From the NCBI GenBank assembly GCA_910592205.1, contig CAJVPJ010000044.1, forward strand, positions 1 to 58,444: a stretch of DNA of 58,444 nt, given 5' to 3'. The DNA comes from Paraglomus occultum (taxonomy: Eukaryota; Glomeromycota; Glomeromycetes; Paraglomerales; Paraglomeraceae). The position numbers and the translations under genes are program-made. A model generated the notes under the pieces. It was not told the DNA's origin and did not search any database. It saw nothing but the letters and a program-made list of their open reading frames with translations. Shown here in pieces: positions 9,262-22,321 of the stretch (its first letter is position 1; each line of letters begins with the position of its first letter).

Positions 9262-11215
9262 TTTCGCTTACCTCTCTTGACTTTCTATCTTGTAGTAGTT
9301 TTATGCCAAACTTTAGCATGGTGAAAATGAGGGAATGTGTAAAGAAAAGCGGATATGTATATATCTGTATATGCACTGTATTGTGGCGCTGTCTCTAACA
9401 GGGGCGATTAGAAGTTCGGGTGTTGTGGGAATTTTGTTTAGTATTATTCTGCCTCGTCTGACGAATTCTATTTTTTTTAGCCCCAAACTCTTCGTAAAAT
9501 GTAATGGGTGGGGGGAGGAGAGAATGGGGAATGCTGAGTATATAAATCGGTAAATTACATCGCATACACAGTTGAGCGCGTAGTGTTATTCTAGTCAGCG
9601 CCAATCAAATGCTTGGAAGAATAAATTATAGCGGGAAAGTTTAATATCAGTCGTTACCTCCTTGTAACGTTGCATATGCATAATATGAACATTAGATATT
9701 ATTTTGATATAACAATATGATGAGTGGTGCTAACGGGGAATTTTGTTGCATTAAACTGGTAATTGGATGCAAGGGCCCACAAATGTACATTAATATAACA
9801 TTAATATAGTTTGTAACTGAATTTATTATTAGGTGAAAGATAAGCACATGACATTTCTATTTCTATGGTTCCCATTTCTCCATCAACATCGAGACAATAT
9901 TTCTGTCTCCAAAATGGGCAAGATTAGCTTACACATTGTTATCATATCAGCGTGCTCCCTATTTAGTGCAACAGAAGCAAACTTTAAGTGACCCAAACAG
10001 GATGTAAATAGAACAGATACAATTATTAATTTACATAGTGCGAGGTAAATAAACCATCCCACGCAACATGGGTGTTCAAAGAGCAAGGATAGTCGATGAC
10101 ACTAAGCACAGTACACCCAACATCCATGTTCCTCTTCCTCTTTTCTTCCTGCCGCTCAGTGATCGGTCAATAATATCGCATGCCCAGAATCAAGAAACGA
10201 ACCACTAAATTTTGGTGTAATATTACAAATTTATAAATTTATCGTAAACAATCCTACCATTTGAGGAAAACCGGATTCATGCTATCCTATTGGAGCATAG
10301 TTTGGAAACAGGTCTATTTAGGTTGAAAAGTATTTCAAATATGGATGTGCACGAAAACTGCATCTCTTATAACGTCATAAGACATGCTCAACGTTTGTAG
10401 CCGCATTTAAACATATTGTTCGCTTAACTAAGTGGCTGATACACTACTTCTCGGATAGCGATGCACTCGTCAAGAATACGTAAAATGACTATGAAACACA
10501 AACTACCTCAAAATGGAAGAATTATACATAGCTCACAACGTTAGCTCTTTTAATCGTATATTAACCTAAATCATGACGAGAAGATCACAATTTCGCTGAA
10601 ACGAATAGTTTCTTCTCAAACTTTCCTAAACAAAGTCGCCAGGTTTATAATTAGCATTGAAAAAAGAAACTAGCCCCAACGATCAAAGAGTATTTATGCA
10701 TTTGTCTATCCATTTAGTTAATCATGAGATACCCATAATAGGACATCGTACTATAGAACCTGATATGAAAGCATAATTTTTGACAAATTAAGCCTTTACT
10801 GTTTGTGGATATATGCTAATACTAATAAAAGCTTTCCCGCAGATAGTCAAAATGTCTTGTCGAGTGGTTGATTCGTAATATGGTTTTGATTATCCAACAT
10901 GTATGTTAAACCACATATTGGTAAACACTATCTCAGATCCTAATAGAAAATTGCTTTCAAAAACAATTAAACGTCTGACAAAATTTCAAGTGTTTGACCG
11001 TTATAGAATTGGTTGCAATCTCCGTAGAACAAAAGCACTGTGACTCTACATGGTTATCACTGATCACCATGAAGTTAAAGTATTGGTTTTTCACATGTGA
11101 AATTGTATAATTTAAAACAAACTCATTGTAGATTTACTAGTCTAACAAGCATGCGATAGTTCGATACAAAGGGATTATTCTAACTGCAAGAGCATATGAT
11201 GGGTCCGTATCATAA
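9262..11215. other. Intergenic, no gene seen
   Basis: About 2 kb upstream of the RGS gene. It contains its probable promoter and any missed 5' exon. Short open frames have no recognisable domain. No RNA gene was recognised. Confidence 0.4.
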
Positions 11216-11387
11216 CATCGACAACCATTTCACTGTCAGGTTGTTTCATTTCGTTGACAATTATTTCACCAACAATCATCAACAGTTCACTACCACAAAA
11301 GGATAATTTCGAAATGATGTTGCTGAACGATTGACCTGTCAGCGAAATGACCTTGTCGGTGAAACATTACGTCTGCGAAATGATCGT
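11216..11387. repeat. Periodic foldback repeat of 16-20 nt units
   Basis: Short units of the type catttcgctgac / tttcaccaac recur forward at 11221-11280 and in reverse complement at 11305-11387 (agcgaaatgacc, tcggtgaaac, gcgaaatgatcg). The two halves form an imperfect inverted repeat whose arms are themselves made of degenerate 16-20 nt repeats. Foldback-type transposons are known for such arms. No coding sequence lies inside. Confidence 0.65.
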
Positions 11388-11629
11388 CCATGTGATCGAA
11401 AAACAGAGAATTTCATGCTCTCAAAATCTAATTCAAAAAAAACTTAGATGGAAAAACTGCTGAATAAGAAAGGAATAAAAAAGTTTAAAATAAATAAATT
11501 TTTGGTTGACCCTTCAGAGTAAGAACTCTTAATCAAAAAGGAAGTGGGAGATGAGATCAGATTACTATCTGTTGTATATTATGTCATCTAACCCTTTTTT
11601 GATTTAGTATAAAATAAAAAATTACTAAA

Positions 11630-11910
11630 TTACATTTTATATTGGCTTGGGACAATTGAATTCATTTTTGACAAATGGGTAAATATTACCATAAAAATAT
11701 TCTTGTCTTTTGTAATCCAAAGGAGGAGTTAGTGCTAGGATAGAAAAGGATTTGATTTTTTTTGGTAATTTCAGAAACACTTGCTTTTTGTGTTTTTAAC
11801 AAATTAAATTCGGTAAAAGACCATTATAATTAGTATTAGCAACCATTTGAGCTTCGACAACCGCAGGATTAGCTGCTTCAAACAAAAAACGTTGATATCA
11901 CTTGTCGGAA
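11630..11910 (-). pseudogene. C-terminal relic of the transposase-like family (copy C)
   Basis: The sequence is clearly homologous, base by base with indels, to 54960-55230 and in the same orientation (shared blocks attcttgtcttttgtaatcc and aaattaaattcggtaaaaga). In the minus strand it reads in pieces as the family's C-terminal region (EAANPAVVEAQ-like, TEFNLLKTQK-like, LDYKRQEY). Stops and frame changes abound. It is an old, 5'-truncated insertion. Confidence 0.65.
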
Positions 11911-12460
11911 CGTTTAATAGTATTTTACTTAAACAGAATAACGCAAGAGTCGCTATTTTAAAGCAATAATTGCCAGGCGCGAAGTGAATGAATGCGTGTA
12001 TATTATTACTGTATGCCAATGATAATTGATGCACAGAAATTCACACATGTTGATTACATTTAGTTCGAATATCGTGACTCAAAAAAGGTTGCTATAAGAA
12101 CGGCCGAAATTGACTATTTTATGAAAAAGCTTCGCGAACTGCTTTTAAAAATCTATCTAATAGACTTTATCATTTTAAAATGTTTGTTCTCACAAGCGAA
12201 TTTACTCTTAAATATTGATCGGAATTATCCTTGGATATTCCCTTTATTATAAATACACAAAGATTAGCTTCTTATTATGAATCAGAAAATTAATGAAATA
12301 ATCAATCTAAACAAATTAGCCAACGTGATTATCCACCAGAAATCGAAAATTTGTGGAAGTACTTTAAAATCTTATTTGACTTGAATTTTTCATTTGACCA
12401 ATTGGCTATTGAAGTCGTTGGATTACTCGGTAAAGGAAATAGTCCAACTACCGCTACGAC

Positions 12461-12910
12461 CTACGGAGAAAGACCATTAAGGCTATCAAATGAAGAAATG
12501 AAGGAAGATGTAAACCACTCAGATGTAGACAAGAAATAGATGATAATGATAATTATAATGTTATTGGTAATAGCAATAATAATAAATTTATTTACATTTC
12601 TTGCTTTCGCTTCATCACATTCTGGTATAATAAGGTGAACATTAAAATAACAGGTCCATAAGTTATCATTATTACTTTTCCAGTCAGTCAGCCTCTCATT
12701 TATGTCACATAATAAAATGTTCACTTTGTCTAATTGTACATTGTTGATGTAATGTACTGTATTCAGCACGCACGAACATTGTAGCATATTATCGGAAATA
12801 TTCTCGAATTGATAGATTGTAGTTTGACGGACTTGTGGTTTGATAATGCAATGGTGAACCATGAACCGTGTATGCGTACACTCCAGTATCGACATTAAAA
12901 TGATTTGCAC
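12461..12910 (-). CDS. Possible exon of an unrecognised protein
   Basis: The 149-codon frame reads most convincingly from about 12870 down to 12595 (QTTIYQFENISDNMLQCSC, NERLTDWKSNNDNLWTCYFN, IIPECDEAKARN), where a GTAAAT donor follows. The residues after that are low-complexity Ile and probably intronic. I do not recognise the family. It could be an exon of a lineage-specific gene or a repeat fragment. No partner exons were found. Confidence 0.25.
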   Translation of the reverse strand: MQIILMSILECTHTRFMVHHCIIKPQVRQTTIYQFENISDNMLQCSCVLNTVHYINNVQLDKVNILLCDINERLTDWKSNNDNLWTCYFNVHLIIPECDEAKARNVNKFIIIAITNNIIIIIIIYFLSTSEWFTSSFISSFDSLNGLSP

Positions 12911-13423
12911 AAGGTGTCTTCAGTCGAGAACCTATCAACATTCTTGCAACATAATTAAGTGGCAGTCATCTGCCTGAGACTTGCAAAATATTAGTTCGAT
13001 TTCCCCTCATGTATCAAATGACTTGATATTGACGGTCGAAAACCCATAAAAAAATACACAAATTCCAAAACAACGAAAAGATGATATTGTTTATTATTAT
13101 GGTGCAAACCTATCCGCTAAATTAGAATTCGAGTATTGGGTGTTATTTCACTTCCAATCGCATCGTTTCCGTACTAAAGCTTTTACACGTAGATGTAAAT
13201 TCCTTAGAAGATGAAAATTTCCATCGATACACGTAACTTACATTAAGATTTACAGAGAAGCATCACAACCATTAATGACATCAGTTTGCCGTAAATGCAG
13301 TAATGAAATAATATATACAGTCCTTTATTAATTCATAACAAATTAACTCCATACATATCGCAGTTCGCTATTTATTCTCAGCTAAAGTTGCAATTGCAAT
13401 AAATAAGAGTAACCAATACGATC
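12911..13423. other. 3' flank of the ATPase-BTB gene
   Basis: No gene seen. It probably includes the 3' UTR of the minus-strand gene that ends at 13424. Confidence 0.4.
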
Positions 13424-16400
13424 TCATGTTGGACAGTTATCCGCGATAAACTCGTCGCAGACTTCCAACAACTTTGTTGCCTCAAACCGCTCAGCTGCAA
13501 ATTTGATATCATCAACATTAACACGCGTCAAATGGCATGACAACCTACTCTCCATTATCGCCTGCAGATTATCTAGTTTATAATAATCTGAAGCCCATAG
13601 AATATCCAAATACAACTGCACCAAATCACTCTCATCCTCCGTAGGAGTTTCCATATTCTTCATCGCGTCATCGATATTCATTCCATATAAAAATCTCAAA
13701 AACACCTCAAACGATCGTGGCTGCATCTCTGTAATATTGTGAATGGACGGTTCTAAGGGAGTATGCTGTTTAAAATTCGGATTACTTATAAACCGTTCAA
13801 ACACTCCTCCGTTAGCTGCTAGTACGTATCTATTGGCATAAAACTCTTGTCCTTGTACTTTAAAGACAGTATCATGTATTGTTGGTCCTTTAAGTAGAAG
13901 CTCAGATATGCCCTTGAGGAATGCTTTAGATTGATTATATTCGGGTTCTTCTAAGCGTTTACTGATTACTGTCCCAACTCCTGCAGACTGGAGCAATTTC
14001 GTAAATGGCTGGAGACTATTTTTAATATAATCAGGCTCCTGTTTCGTGGATCCAAATTTTAGCTCCGCTGCCTCTTTCCAGTTCTTAGGGTCGTATGGAT
14101 CATCATCCTTCTCATCACAATTTATGTTTAAGAAAACAGGCCCAGTGTCTTCCAGATATTCTCCAAAATCAAACTCTTCAATTTCTGAATTATGCTCTGT
14201 GAGCATGTCAGTCAAAGTTTGGTAGATAGATTTAGTAAGATCGATTATTGCATACCTTCCTTCCTCCTTCCATTTAGGATTTTTGATTAACGTGGTAGAA
14301 ACATATACCAAGTGTTCAATAACTCTTTCGGGCCTCGGCTTCCCGCAATCCGGATATTTCTCTGTCATGGCTCCTTTTGGAATTGCATTCTCGTCCATTA
14401 CTGGCAGTTGCGTCCAGGCAACGTCAACATATTTTGGTAGGCAGAGTTCCCTGAACGATCCGAATCCACCCTGGGCAATAGCAAAATCACGTCTGAGAGG
14501 TGTTTCACGAACTGGTGCAGCAGGGACAAATTTGACGGTCGTGATATAACGCCACTGCTCGGGAGAGAAAGTCAAACTGGAGAAATTATTGTACAGATAA
14601 TTCAAAGCGGCAAAGGCCTTATTACGAAAGCCAACAGTATCGTTCCGTCTAATCACTGCCCTCTCCACTTGACCTGCAATGTATTCGATACAATCTATGA
14701 AACTGTTTGTAGTTACTGCGACGTTTACACCAATCTCACGTAGTTTCCGCATCGAATCTCTGGTCACATCAAAGCTAGTGCTCAAAAGCCTTTCCGGAAC
14801 TCCGTTAAAGATTTCACGAAACAATTCTACCCTGTCATCAAAAAGATCTTTGGGCTTGACTAACTTGCCTTTTCGATTCGGGATACTCTTGTGTCCTTTG
14901 AGATACGTCGAGACTTGATCCTGGTTGACTTGATCCTGGTTCAATTCCAAAATTGATTCTAGAAATCGCACGTACACTTCCGGTTTTTCAACATCTGAAC
15001 GTATTATGTTACCAGCTGTCAAATACTCATAAGCGGTAACCTTCTTGGCACCAAGAGCGCACAAAATATCAAAGCCTTCATGATCGTCACGTGCAATCTT
15101 GAATATGTTAGGAAATTGGCGAGAGGGATAATATTCCACTTCTTTTTGGAGAATTTTGCCTTCGCATGGTGCTACAAGCTGCTCTCCGTTATCATGCAAA
15201 GGATTAATTGGCCATATGCGAAGATTTTTGAGCACGTCTTCATAGCCGCGCCGATCTTCTGTTGATGCATTTGTCCAGATTGCAGACCAGTTTCTTCGTA
15301 CAAGTTTTCTCAAAACATTAACTGCCTCAGAACTCCAATCTTTTAATAAGTCTTTTGGTTTGCCCTCATTCTCCCAAACCATTTGTAAAACTATGAGCAC
15401 GTTAACATCTGACCATTCAAGTATATACCTCCGAATATCATCATTTGGCTTGTCAATAGATCTGCCGGTGAATAAAATTCCGAGCTTGATCAAGCCACTG
15501 CAAAGTTCTTTATCAACCATGGCATGCTTAGAACTTAAAACAGGAATGTTTCTCTCGATTGGAACCAGGTATGTATCAAGCGGATTATCGACATTGACAA
15601 TATCGAGAATCGGATACCTTTTGAACAGATTTATTTTTGTATCAGATTTAATTAACAAGTCCCATATTTTATTAAGACATTCACCGGTTAACCAGTCCTT
15701 ATTCGGAGCTCCCGCATGATAATCCCAAGGTTTGATTTCAAAGCCAGGATTCAAGTGCCTCTCGAGCTGTAAAAGTGCTGCATGCCCGTCAAAATTCTTC
15801 ACATTTGTCAAGGAAAAGGCATCACCCTCAGCTTCTTTAACGAGTTTATACAGCTGGTTGGATGTGTTGACTAGTCGAGATTTATCATAATTTTTAAACA
15901 GTTCTAGATCCTCTTTTGTTGCGATGTAATAACACGACGAATCGTCTGTAGCACCAAATCTTTTCATAGTGCCGTCCTCCAATGGTAGCAGCCGAATGCC
16001 TTTCAGGTCATCATATTGCTTATCCTCCAGCAGGAACTTCAGGACATTCTCGCATTCTTCTTGATCCAAAATGGTAGCTAGTTCTTTATCCCGTAATTGT
16101 TGTCTCGCTTCTTTAGGAGAAATCTCCTGAGCTTTATCTATTTTCTCTAAATGTATCAAATCTTTGATCCTCTGAGAACGTAAATACACTACACGACAGC
16201 CATAATGCGCGAGGGCTTTCGCAACGCTTTCTTGAGAGCAAAAAAATCCTTTTTTTAGACAAACCCTTTGATTAGGTGAACCGTAAAGTCTAAAAAAAGG
16301 ATAGTCATTTGGAAGTATTGATAAGACTGTCGCTCCATACATGCGGAAGTGATCTGGTTGTGTGTTCTTGTTCAATGGCCAAAACAGCTCGATCGGACGG

Positions 16401-17903
16401 CACGAGTTAGTTTTTGGTAGTTCGAAATCTTCGCGCTGGTCAAGCGCTATTAAAAGATCCACGTATAGTCTCGGTAATACTCGCGTCAGTATATACTCGT
16501 TCCATTTCAGTTTTAAGTGGTCTTGATCCATGTCCTTTTGTCTAGATTTAGTAGGAAATCGTATGCTTTGTCGGTCTGATGATAACGCCCACGAAGCATT
16601 GATATGAGCACAAATTCCAGTACTCTCCTGCAACGGGAAGTAACAGAACAACTGTCCATCCTCTCCAATCCTCTTGTTGTTCTTTTTTTTTTGCTTTTTT
16701 TGGTTCTTTTTTGCAGATTTCTTTTCAGACTTCTCGGTCTCGTCTACAGGTTTGTCTGTTTCCTTTAAGAGGAAAGCAATACCTCCGCCAACTATTTGAG
16801 TTTTATTTTTCGTTGCTTTGCCCAATTCGGTTGACTCATCCAGTAGTTGGCGTCCAACAGCGCAAACATATTTGAACTTCTCTTCTTTTTCGTCATCGCC
16901 GATCACTTTAATCGACAGCGGATACTGACGGCTACAATCGTCCAAGAGTTTTCGTTGCTCACGAATAGATTCGTCTATATTTTCTATTTTCGCTTTCCAT
17001 ACTAATTTTGGCGATGAGGGTGCACCATTTGCACTAATTGAAAAAACTTCAAATTCCTCGATATTTTTCAAAAACAAGAAATACTTTTGGATATGATTTC
17101 TCAGATCTTTCAAATATTCGCGGATTTGATCAGGGGTTATCGCATAATCTCGAATCTTGCTGGCTTCGGCAAGTTCTTCTGAACGTAAGGGCATCCGGAA
17201 AATCGTGCCCTCAGAACAGCCTTTGATGTCTAGATACGGTCTAGCCTGATGTGGGTATTTTTCAATAAAGTTAGAATTGAATGTATATCTCAAGCCATCC
17301 AATTGCCGCCCGTCCTTTGGTGGGAGAAACGTTCGGTGTGGGTCAAAAAACCCAAGGAAGCCATCGCTCATAACGGAAGGAACGTCGGTGATATTATAAC
17401 ACGAATTGAATCCTATCGCAAATTGTTAACGCGTTAACCAACTCACTAATGTAGAAGACAGAATCTGCGAAGCTCATTAAATAAAATGTCACCAACCTAG
17501 ACCGAATCTCCCAATCGTATTTACATCATTTTGTTTTCCTCCTTCACCGAAATTCTGTATACCTCGGAAATCTTCATCTTTAAACTTGGCGTCATTATAT
17601 ATTAATAAAGCTGGTCCCTGCCAAACCGCCATATTTTTAAAATCACCGGTTTCAGACGGATGTTTGCGTTCGTCGATAATGACACGATATGTCCGTGCGC
17701 CTGCATCATCTGCGTTTTGAAGAAATTCGCGAATAATGTGTTCCCATGCATAATCCTACAAATTTATCAGATTGAATGAATGGGATCTATGAAAAATAGC
17801 TTGTCGTTTAGAAATTTTGAATAAAACATACGCGGATAACATTCCTTATGGCATTAACCAAAGTTTGTCTTGGTTCAAATGCTTCGGACTCGATAGAAGC
17901 CAT
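13424..17903 (-). CDS. Sacsin-like HSP90-type ATPase fused to a C-terminal BTB domain
   Basis: Three exons close in frame: 17832-17903, 17497-17755 and 13424-17412, giving 1439 aa. The start is the ATG at 17903. Exon 2 carries the GHKL/HSP90-like N box EFLQNADDAGA at residues 34-44, and the exon 2/3 junction makes the glycine motif GRFGLGFNSCY at about 106-116, as in the SIRPT regions of sacsin. A Lys-rich linker (KKSAKKNQKKQKKK) lies near residue 340. The middle of about 900 residues has no other domain I recognise. Residues from about 1290 to the end are a BTB/POZ domain (VFKVQGQEFYANRYVLAA, FEVFLRFLYG, ASDYYKLDNL) with a short BACK-like tail. Sacsin-type ATPase modules act as chaperones. 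BTB usually recruits cullin-3 ligases or mediates dimerisation, so a chaperone-to-ubiquitin link is an inference. All key ATPase motifs look intact. Confidence 0.88.
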
Positions 17904-19470
17904 CTTTGGGTGTTGTTTATATCTTAGCTGTATGTTGTGATCCGTTAGAATTGGAAAGGTAGATATTATTTCAACAATGTTGGTTGCCTTTATACAAGAA
18001 CACTGGCGCAGATATCATGGAGTACAAACCCTTAAATGAATGCGATAGTGACTAAATGAATGCGGTATTGTCTAAATAAATATGGTAAGTATTATTTGAC
18101 AAACAAACCCATGCACTGGTTTCAAAAAAGTGTTTAAAAACGCCGTATTAATAATGACCAAGGATGGTGCAATCCAATCTCTTGATTTTCGGATCACAGT
18201 TTACCAGAATTAGTTGCTCGTTTAACCAGCGTTTGTCCGATAGTGTTCAACAAATGCCCATCTCTAAATTGCTAATGTTTGACTTTCAAACGGCAAATAG
18301 TTTGCTCGGGGCACAATCGCGCCAAAGCGTATTTTCATAGGTTAGTCTGAATCAGCAAATCCCATCATAGGCATTGGAACACTTCTGTTTTCGGGGCAAG
18401 CCAATAGAATTGTTCTTTTTTGCATCGGTATTCTTTTTTGTCATTCACTTTGTGCCTTTGAGCGTGCGAAAAAACAACCTTAATGTTAAAGTTAAGACAA
18501 GTGAAGTTGCAAAACATAGCCTCCAGATGCAGGTGTAACCACCCGATATGTACCACGTACTCTTCAACGCATCAACACAACAGTTATCTTTATTTAAACA
18601 AATTCGGTAAATGACTTAAAAAGGTATGAGCAACTGCTGCGTCTTATCATGGAAATCGATGAGAGAACAACAAACGACATCATCAATTGAATTGGTGTTA
18701 TACATTAAATTATGAATAGCAATGTTTTGTTTATACGTTCTTTACCAATGAATCCGGCACTGTCAAGAATTATTGCACCGGTTTGATCCAGTATAAGAGT
18801 TTGTATTTGGATATGAAGTCAATCAGTCTTTAACGAAGTAATCAAATATAAATTTCTTAAATGGCTCCCTATTGTGGCAACTTCAATTATTTCAAGTCCA
18901 ATGATAACTTAAAAGCACTGGATGACCATGATCCAGAGCCATCCATATGAGCTCACGGTTTGTCATCTAGATAATTATAAGTATGAATGTTATAGTGAAT
19001 GCTCCGCTATCGACGGGAAATAACCAGCTTATGTGATTAAGCCTGTGCTTGTTGTAAGAATACTCAGGATTGTAAACACATCCCAAGTTAGTAATTGTTA
19101 AAATCATTCCGCAACCTCTGGCACTTCAAGACAGAACAACGATGAATATATCTAATTAATCGATAGCATTTGACGGACTAAAATTTGTTCATTCCAAGAT
19201 TCGAGATGATGCAAGCTGCCGCGATTCAAAGAATTCTCGCTAGTCATAGAATTGTCCGGATCGTTTTTGTTATGACACGATCATATTGCACTGGACTACT
19301 TGAGATACTATCCAAAGAATTACTGTGGCAATAGATACTGACAAATGAAACTATTATAAACACTTTAATATTAAACGTTGCATTAGTACACTTTATAAAC
19401 ATAATGTGCATGTCTATTAACTGAACATAATTCATCCCGTAATAGTCGTCTATAAACATAATTAAATAGA
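17904..19470. other. Intergenic, no gene seen
   Basis: 1.6 kb between the ATPase-BTB start and the zeta-COP stop, so it holds the former's promoter. The short open frames lack domains and no repeat was recognised. Confidence 0.4.
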
Positions 19471-20336
19471 CTAGAAGACATCTCCTTTCAATATTTTCTC
19501 TGCAAGCCTTTCCTTTGCATTCTGATATGCCTGAATAAACGTCTGTTCGGTTATTGGAATGTCGGTGCTTTCTGTTCGAGGTCGAGATACACGAGAGACG
19601 ATAACATTGGAATCCGTTTCCAATGCAATACTGAGACGGAAGTTAATATAAAAAAACGTTAGAACGAATGACATCAGAATGATATATTAATAAGCACGTA
19701 TGTTCAATCATCATGTCTTACCCATCGTCTATTGTCTCATCAAGAGCGAGAATTACAAGATCGAGATTGTCAACAATTGATCTCTTCTCAACCTGTTGTC
19801 TATTAAGAATACAATTATTAGAGGTCACGATTAGCATACCAGAGACGTCTTACAATACATTTAGAATACCCTACCTTAGCAAAGTAGACACAGCATCGTA
19901 GAACGCATTCAATATGCTACTCAAAAGTAACTCATTTTCATCTGCTGATCCAACCACATAGAAAAACACATCGACATTATTACGATATAGGACAACGTGA
20001 TTGTCATATAGAATTATCTCTCCTAATTATAAGCAGATGTGTTTAGTAAGTCGGGTGGGTAATCCTTAAGCATATCCACCGTTCAGCTGTTGCTATCCTA
20101 CTAACTTACCACTCGCTCTCCTAGTCTTTTCGAATAATCCCTTCTCAAAAGCTTTTTGTTCTTTTACCGTCGGGTAAGCATTCTTTCCATAGTACTTGGC
20201 CAATATTCTATTACCCTCACCGTCGAGAAGTATCACGCCAGTTGTCGTGTAGAGTGACAAATTAACCTTGCAATTAAAGAGAATAGCTTAACATCGATAA
20301 AGAAATATTAAGCTTATAGTATCAAATACCAACCAT
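19471..20336 (-). CDS. RET3: Coatomer subunit zeta (zeta-COP)
   Basis: Zeta-COP is the small subunit of the F-subcomplex of coatomer and coats Golgi-to-ER vesicles. Five coding exons close in frame: 20334-20336 (ATG only), 20110-20266, 19875-20022, 19722-19799 and 19471-19630, for 181 aa, the usual family length. The protein reads [18 protein letters not shown] at the N-terminus, then [57 protein letters not shown] and [20 protein letters not shown], matching the longin-like fold of the family throughout. The three-base first coding exon is inferred because GTTAATTTG follows an acceptor in phase 0 and the nearest ATG lies directly before a GTTGGT donor. An alternative upstream exon cannot be excluded. 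It is transcribed divergently from the epimerase gene. Confidence 0.92.
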
Positions 20337-21219
20337 GCTATCAACTCTCAGTCAACAAAGCGGGTGAAAATGTTTGCTTAACGCCACACAATATTAGATA
20401 TTTTAGGGGCTGAGACATCAAATTATTCGCCACCGAATTGTGGCGTCAAGTTAATTAATAGTGATATGGTAGAATTATTATTATTAACTCCATATCAATA
20501 TGAAACAAAATAACAATTTTAACCAGGATAACGTTCCGTGTGTACTAAAGTCGAGTAATATTCCGAATCATAAAATCAATAAACCATGCACAAATAGAAC
20601 ACACAGATAATGAAAGAGGCAGCTACAACATTTTAGTCGAATTAATTATAACACTGTATGTTAATATGTAATAACTGAACGATATTTCCTGAATCAATAA
20701 ACCTAACCTCTTTGCAGAAATTTTAATGTTAAAGTATATGATAATTTACAATTAGAATTTTCCACAACATAGTTGATAAACATGGTTGTTGAAAGTGATG
20801 TTAATGCCTCGGAGCAGGACGCGCTAGCAATCCGTACGAGGAAACGGTCTACAAGATTCCCGAAACTGTGAATCTCATAACAGTATCCAATTGGACTAAG
20901 TTCTCTTTTTATTTATTTTTTTAAATCTTATTATGTTTTTGATTTTCTGTTTGTAAGCTACGATGAAACTGTTCAGGTTCCATCAACGCGAATGGGCTAT
21001 GTATTGCACTCGCAGTCGCTTTTACCTATGCTATGTTGAGCGAGATAAAAGTTATTTTTAAGTTTTGTGCCTAGTATGATAAATGAAGGAACGACTGCCA
21101 AATTTGATTGACAAGAAGACTAAATAGAATACTTTCTGGCCAATGAGAATCGTGATGTGCACAATCATTCTTATTCACACACTCTCACTGTGTGTGCTAA
21201 GGAGTAGTCATATCTGGCC
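20337..21219. promoter_or_regulatory. Divergent intergenic region between zeta-COP and the epimerase gene
   Basis: About 880 bp shared by two divergently transcribed genes, so it must hold both promoters. No TATA box or other specific site could be assigned with confidence. A 29-codon ATG frame at 20782-20871 is noted separately. Confidence 0.45.
20782..20871 (+). CDS. Possible small ORF of 29 aa
   Basis: A short ATG frame (VVESDVNASEQDALAIRTRK, ending FPKL) lies 350 bp upstream of the epimerase start on the same strand. Its GC content is higher than its surroundings and its residue mix is not typical of AT-rich noise. It could be an upstream ORF in the epimerase leader, a first exon of a missed gene or chance. 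Confidence 0.2.
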   Translation: MVVESDVNASEQDALAIRTRKRSTRFPKL

Positions 21220-22321
21220 ATGAAATTTTTCTTGACTGGAGGTTCGGGATTTCTTGGGCGCAACCTGATCCGTTACGCTCTTGATAAAGATGACGATTTG
21301 AGCATTATCGTGTTATCACGGTCAGAGGAGTCCGATGAGATTATGCTAAAGGCAGCTGGAAATGAGAAACACAGAGTTCAGATATTGAGAGGAAATATTG
21401 AGGATGAACAAGTGTTGATAAAGGGTGTTTCGGAAGTACAAGTAGTTATACACATGGCCGCTAAGGTAATTTATGATGGAAAATGTCACCTATATACAGG
21501 AGATGCATTGACGATGAAAATACGGTCTTGTATAACTGCATCTATTTATTTTCAAAATAAAGGTACGGCCTTGGGGTGTATTTTCCGAATTTGAGGTCAT
21601 AAATATTGGTGGGACTCGAAAGCTAGTAACCGTGATTGAACAATCGGCAAACAAACCACGTCTGGTCTATATATCCTCCTTTACCGCTTTGGTATCCAAC
21701 CACCACGACAAAGATAATATCCCTAATTGGGCCCCTTACAGCAAATCAAAAGCTCTGTCGGAAGACATAGTGCTCAATAGTTCTATAAGCGATAAAGTAC
21801 TATTGCGTCTTGGTTGGTTATGGGGTAAAGACGATAATGTATTGTTACCGAAGTTGGTCTCTCTGAGTAAGAATCCATTATGGAAGATATGTCCACGTTC
21901 TTATCCAGTATCTATTCAACATGTTACTAACGCGTGCGAAGCAGTGTATCTTGTGGCAAAAAATCCGTCGCTGCCATCGCAGTTATATGAGTTTAAAGAC
22001 CCTGATGGAGATATTGATGTCGAAGACTTTCTAGAATCATATGTAAAAGCAGCGTCCCAGCGCTCCGACAATGTGCCTCGACCGTTTGAGAATTTCAGAG
22101 CGCCAAAGTGGTTGGTATGGGGATTCATCACGTTTGTAGAATGTATTCCATTCTTAAATTATGGGAAGAAGTGGGCATTGGAAGGAATGACGAGAGAGCC
22201 TTTGATGCTGTTGTTTAATGATTACAGATTGAATGATGCAAAAGCAAGAAAAGAGATTGGGTATGTTGGACACGTTCGAAGAGCTGAAGGACTCGATGAA
22301 GTTGCAGAGATGCGCGGGTGA
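21220..22321 (+). CDS. NAD(P)-dependent epimerase / 3beta-HSD-like extended SDR
   Basis: This is a short-chain dehydrogenase of the extended class, close to the 3-beta-hydroxysteroid dehydrogenase/isomerase and sugar-epimerase group. Two exons close in frame: 21220-21465 and 21563-22321, giving 334 aa. The start is the ATG at 21220, immediately before the nucleotide-binding strand. Residues 5-13 hold the TGGSGFLGR Rossmann motif, followed by HMAAKV after the NAD-binding segment. A serine near YISSFTAL and the catalytic pair in APYSKSKALSED (YxxxK) complete the active site. VSIQHVTNACEAVYLVAK matches the substrate-domain helix of the family. The C-terminal WGFITFVECIPFL is hydrophobic and may associate with membrane, as in sterol dehydrogenases. 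The substrate cannot be told from sequence. Confidence 0.88.

Noticed and set aside
14283-17437. Several plus-strand open frames of 60-120 codons opposite the ATPase-BTB gene
   Set aside because: They are shadows of a long, well-supported minus-strand coding exon.
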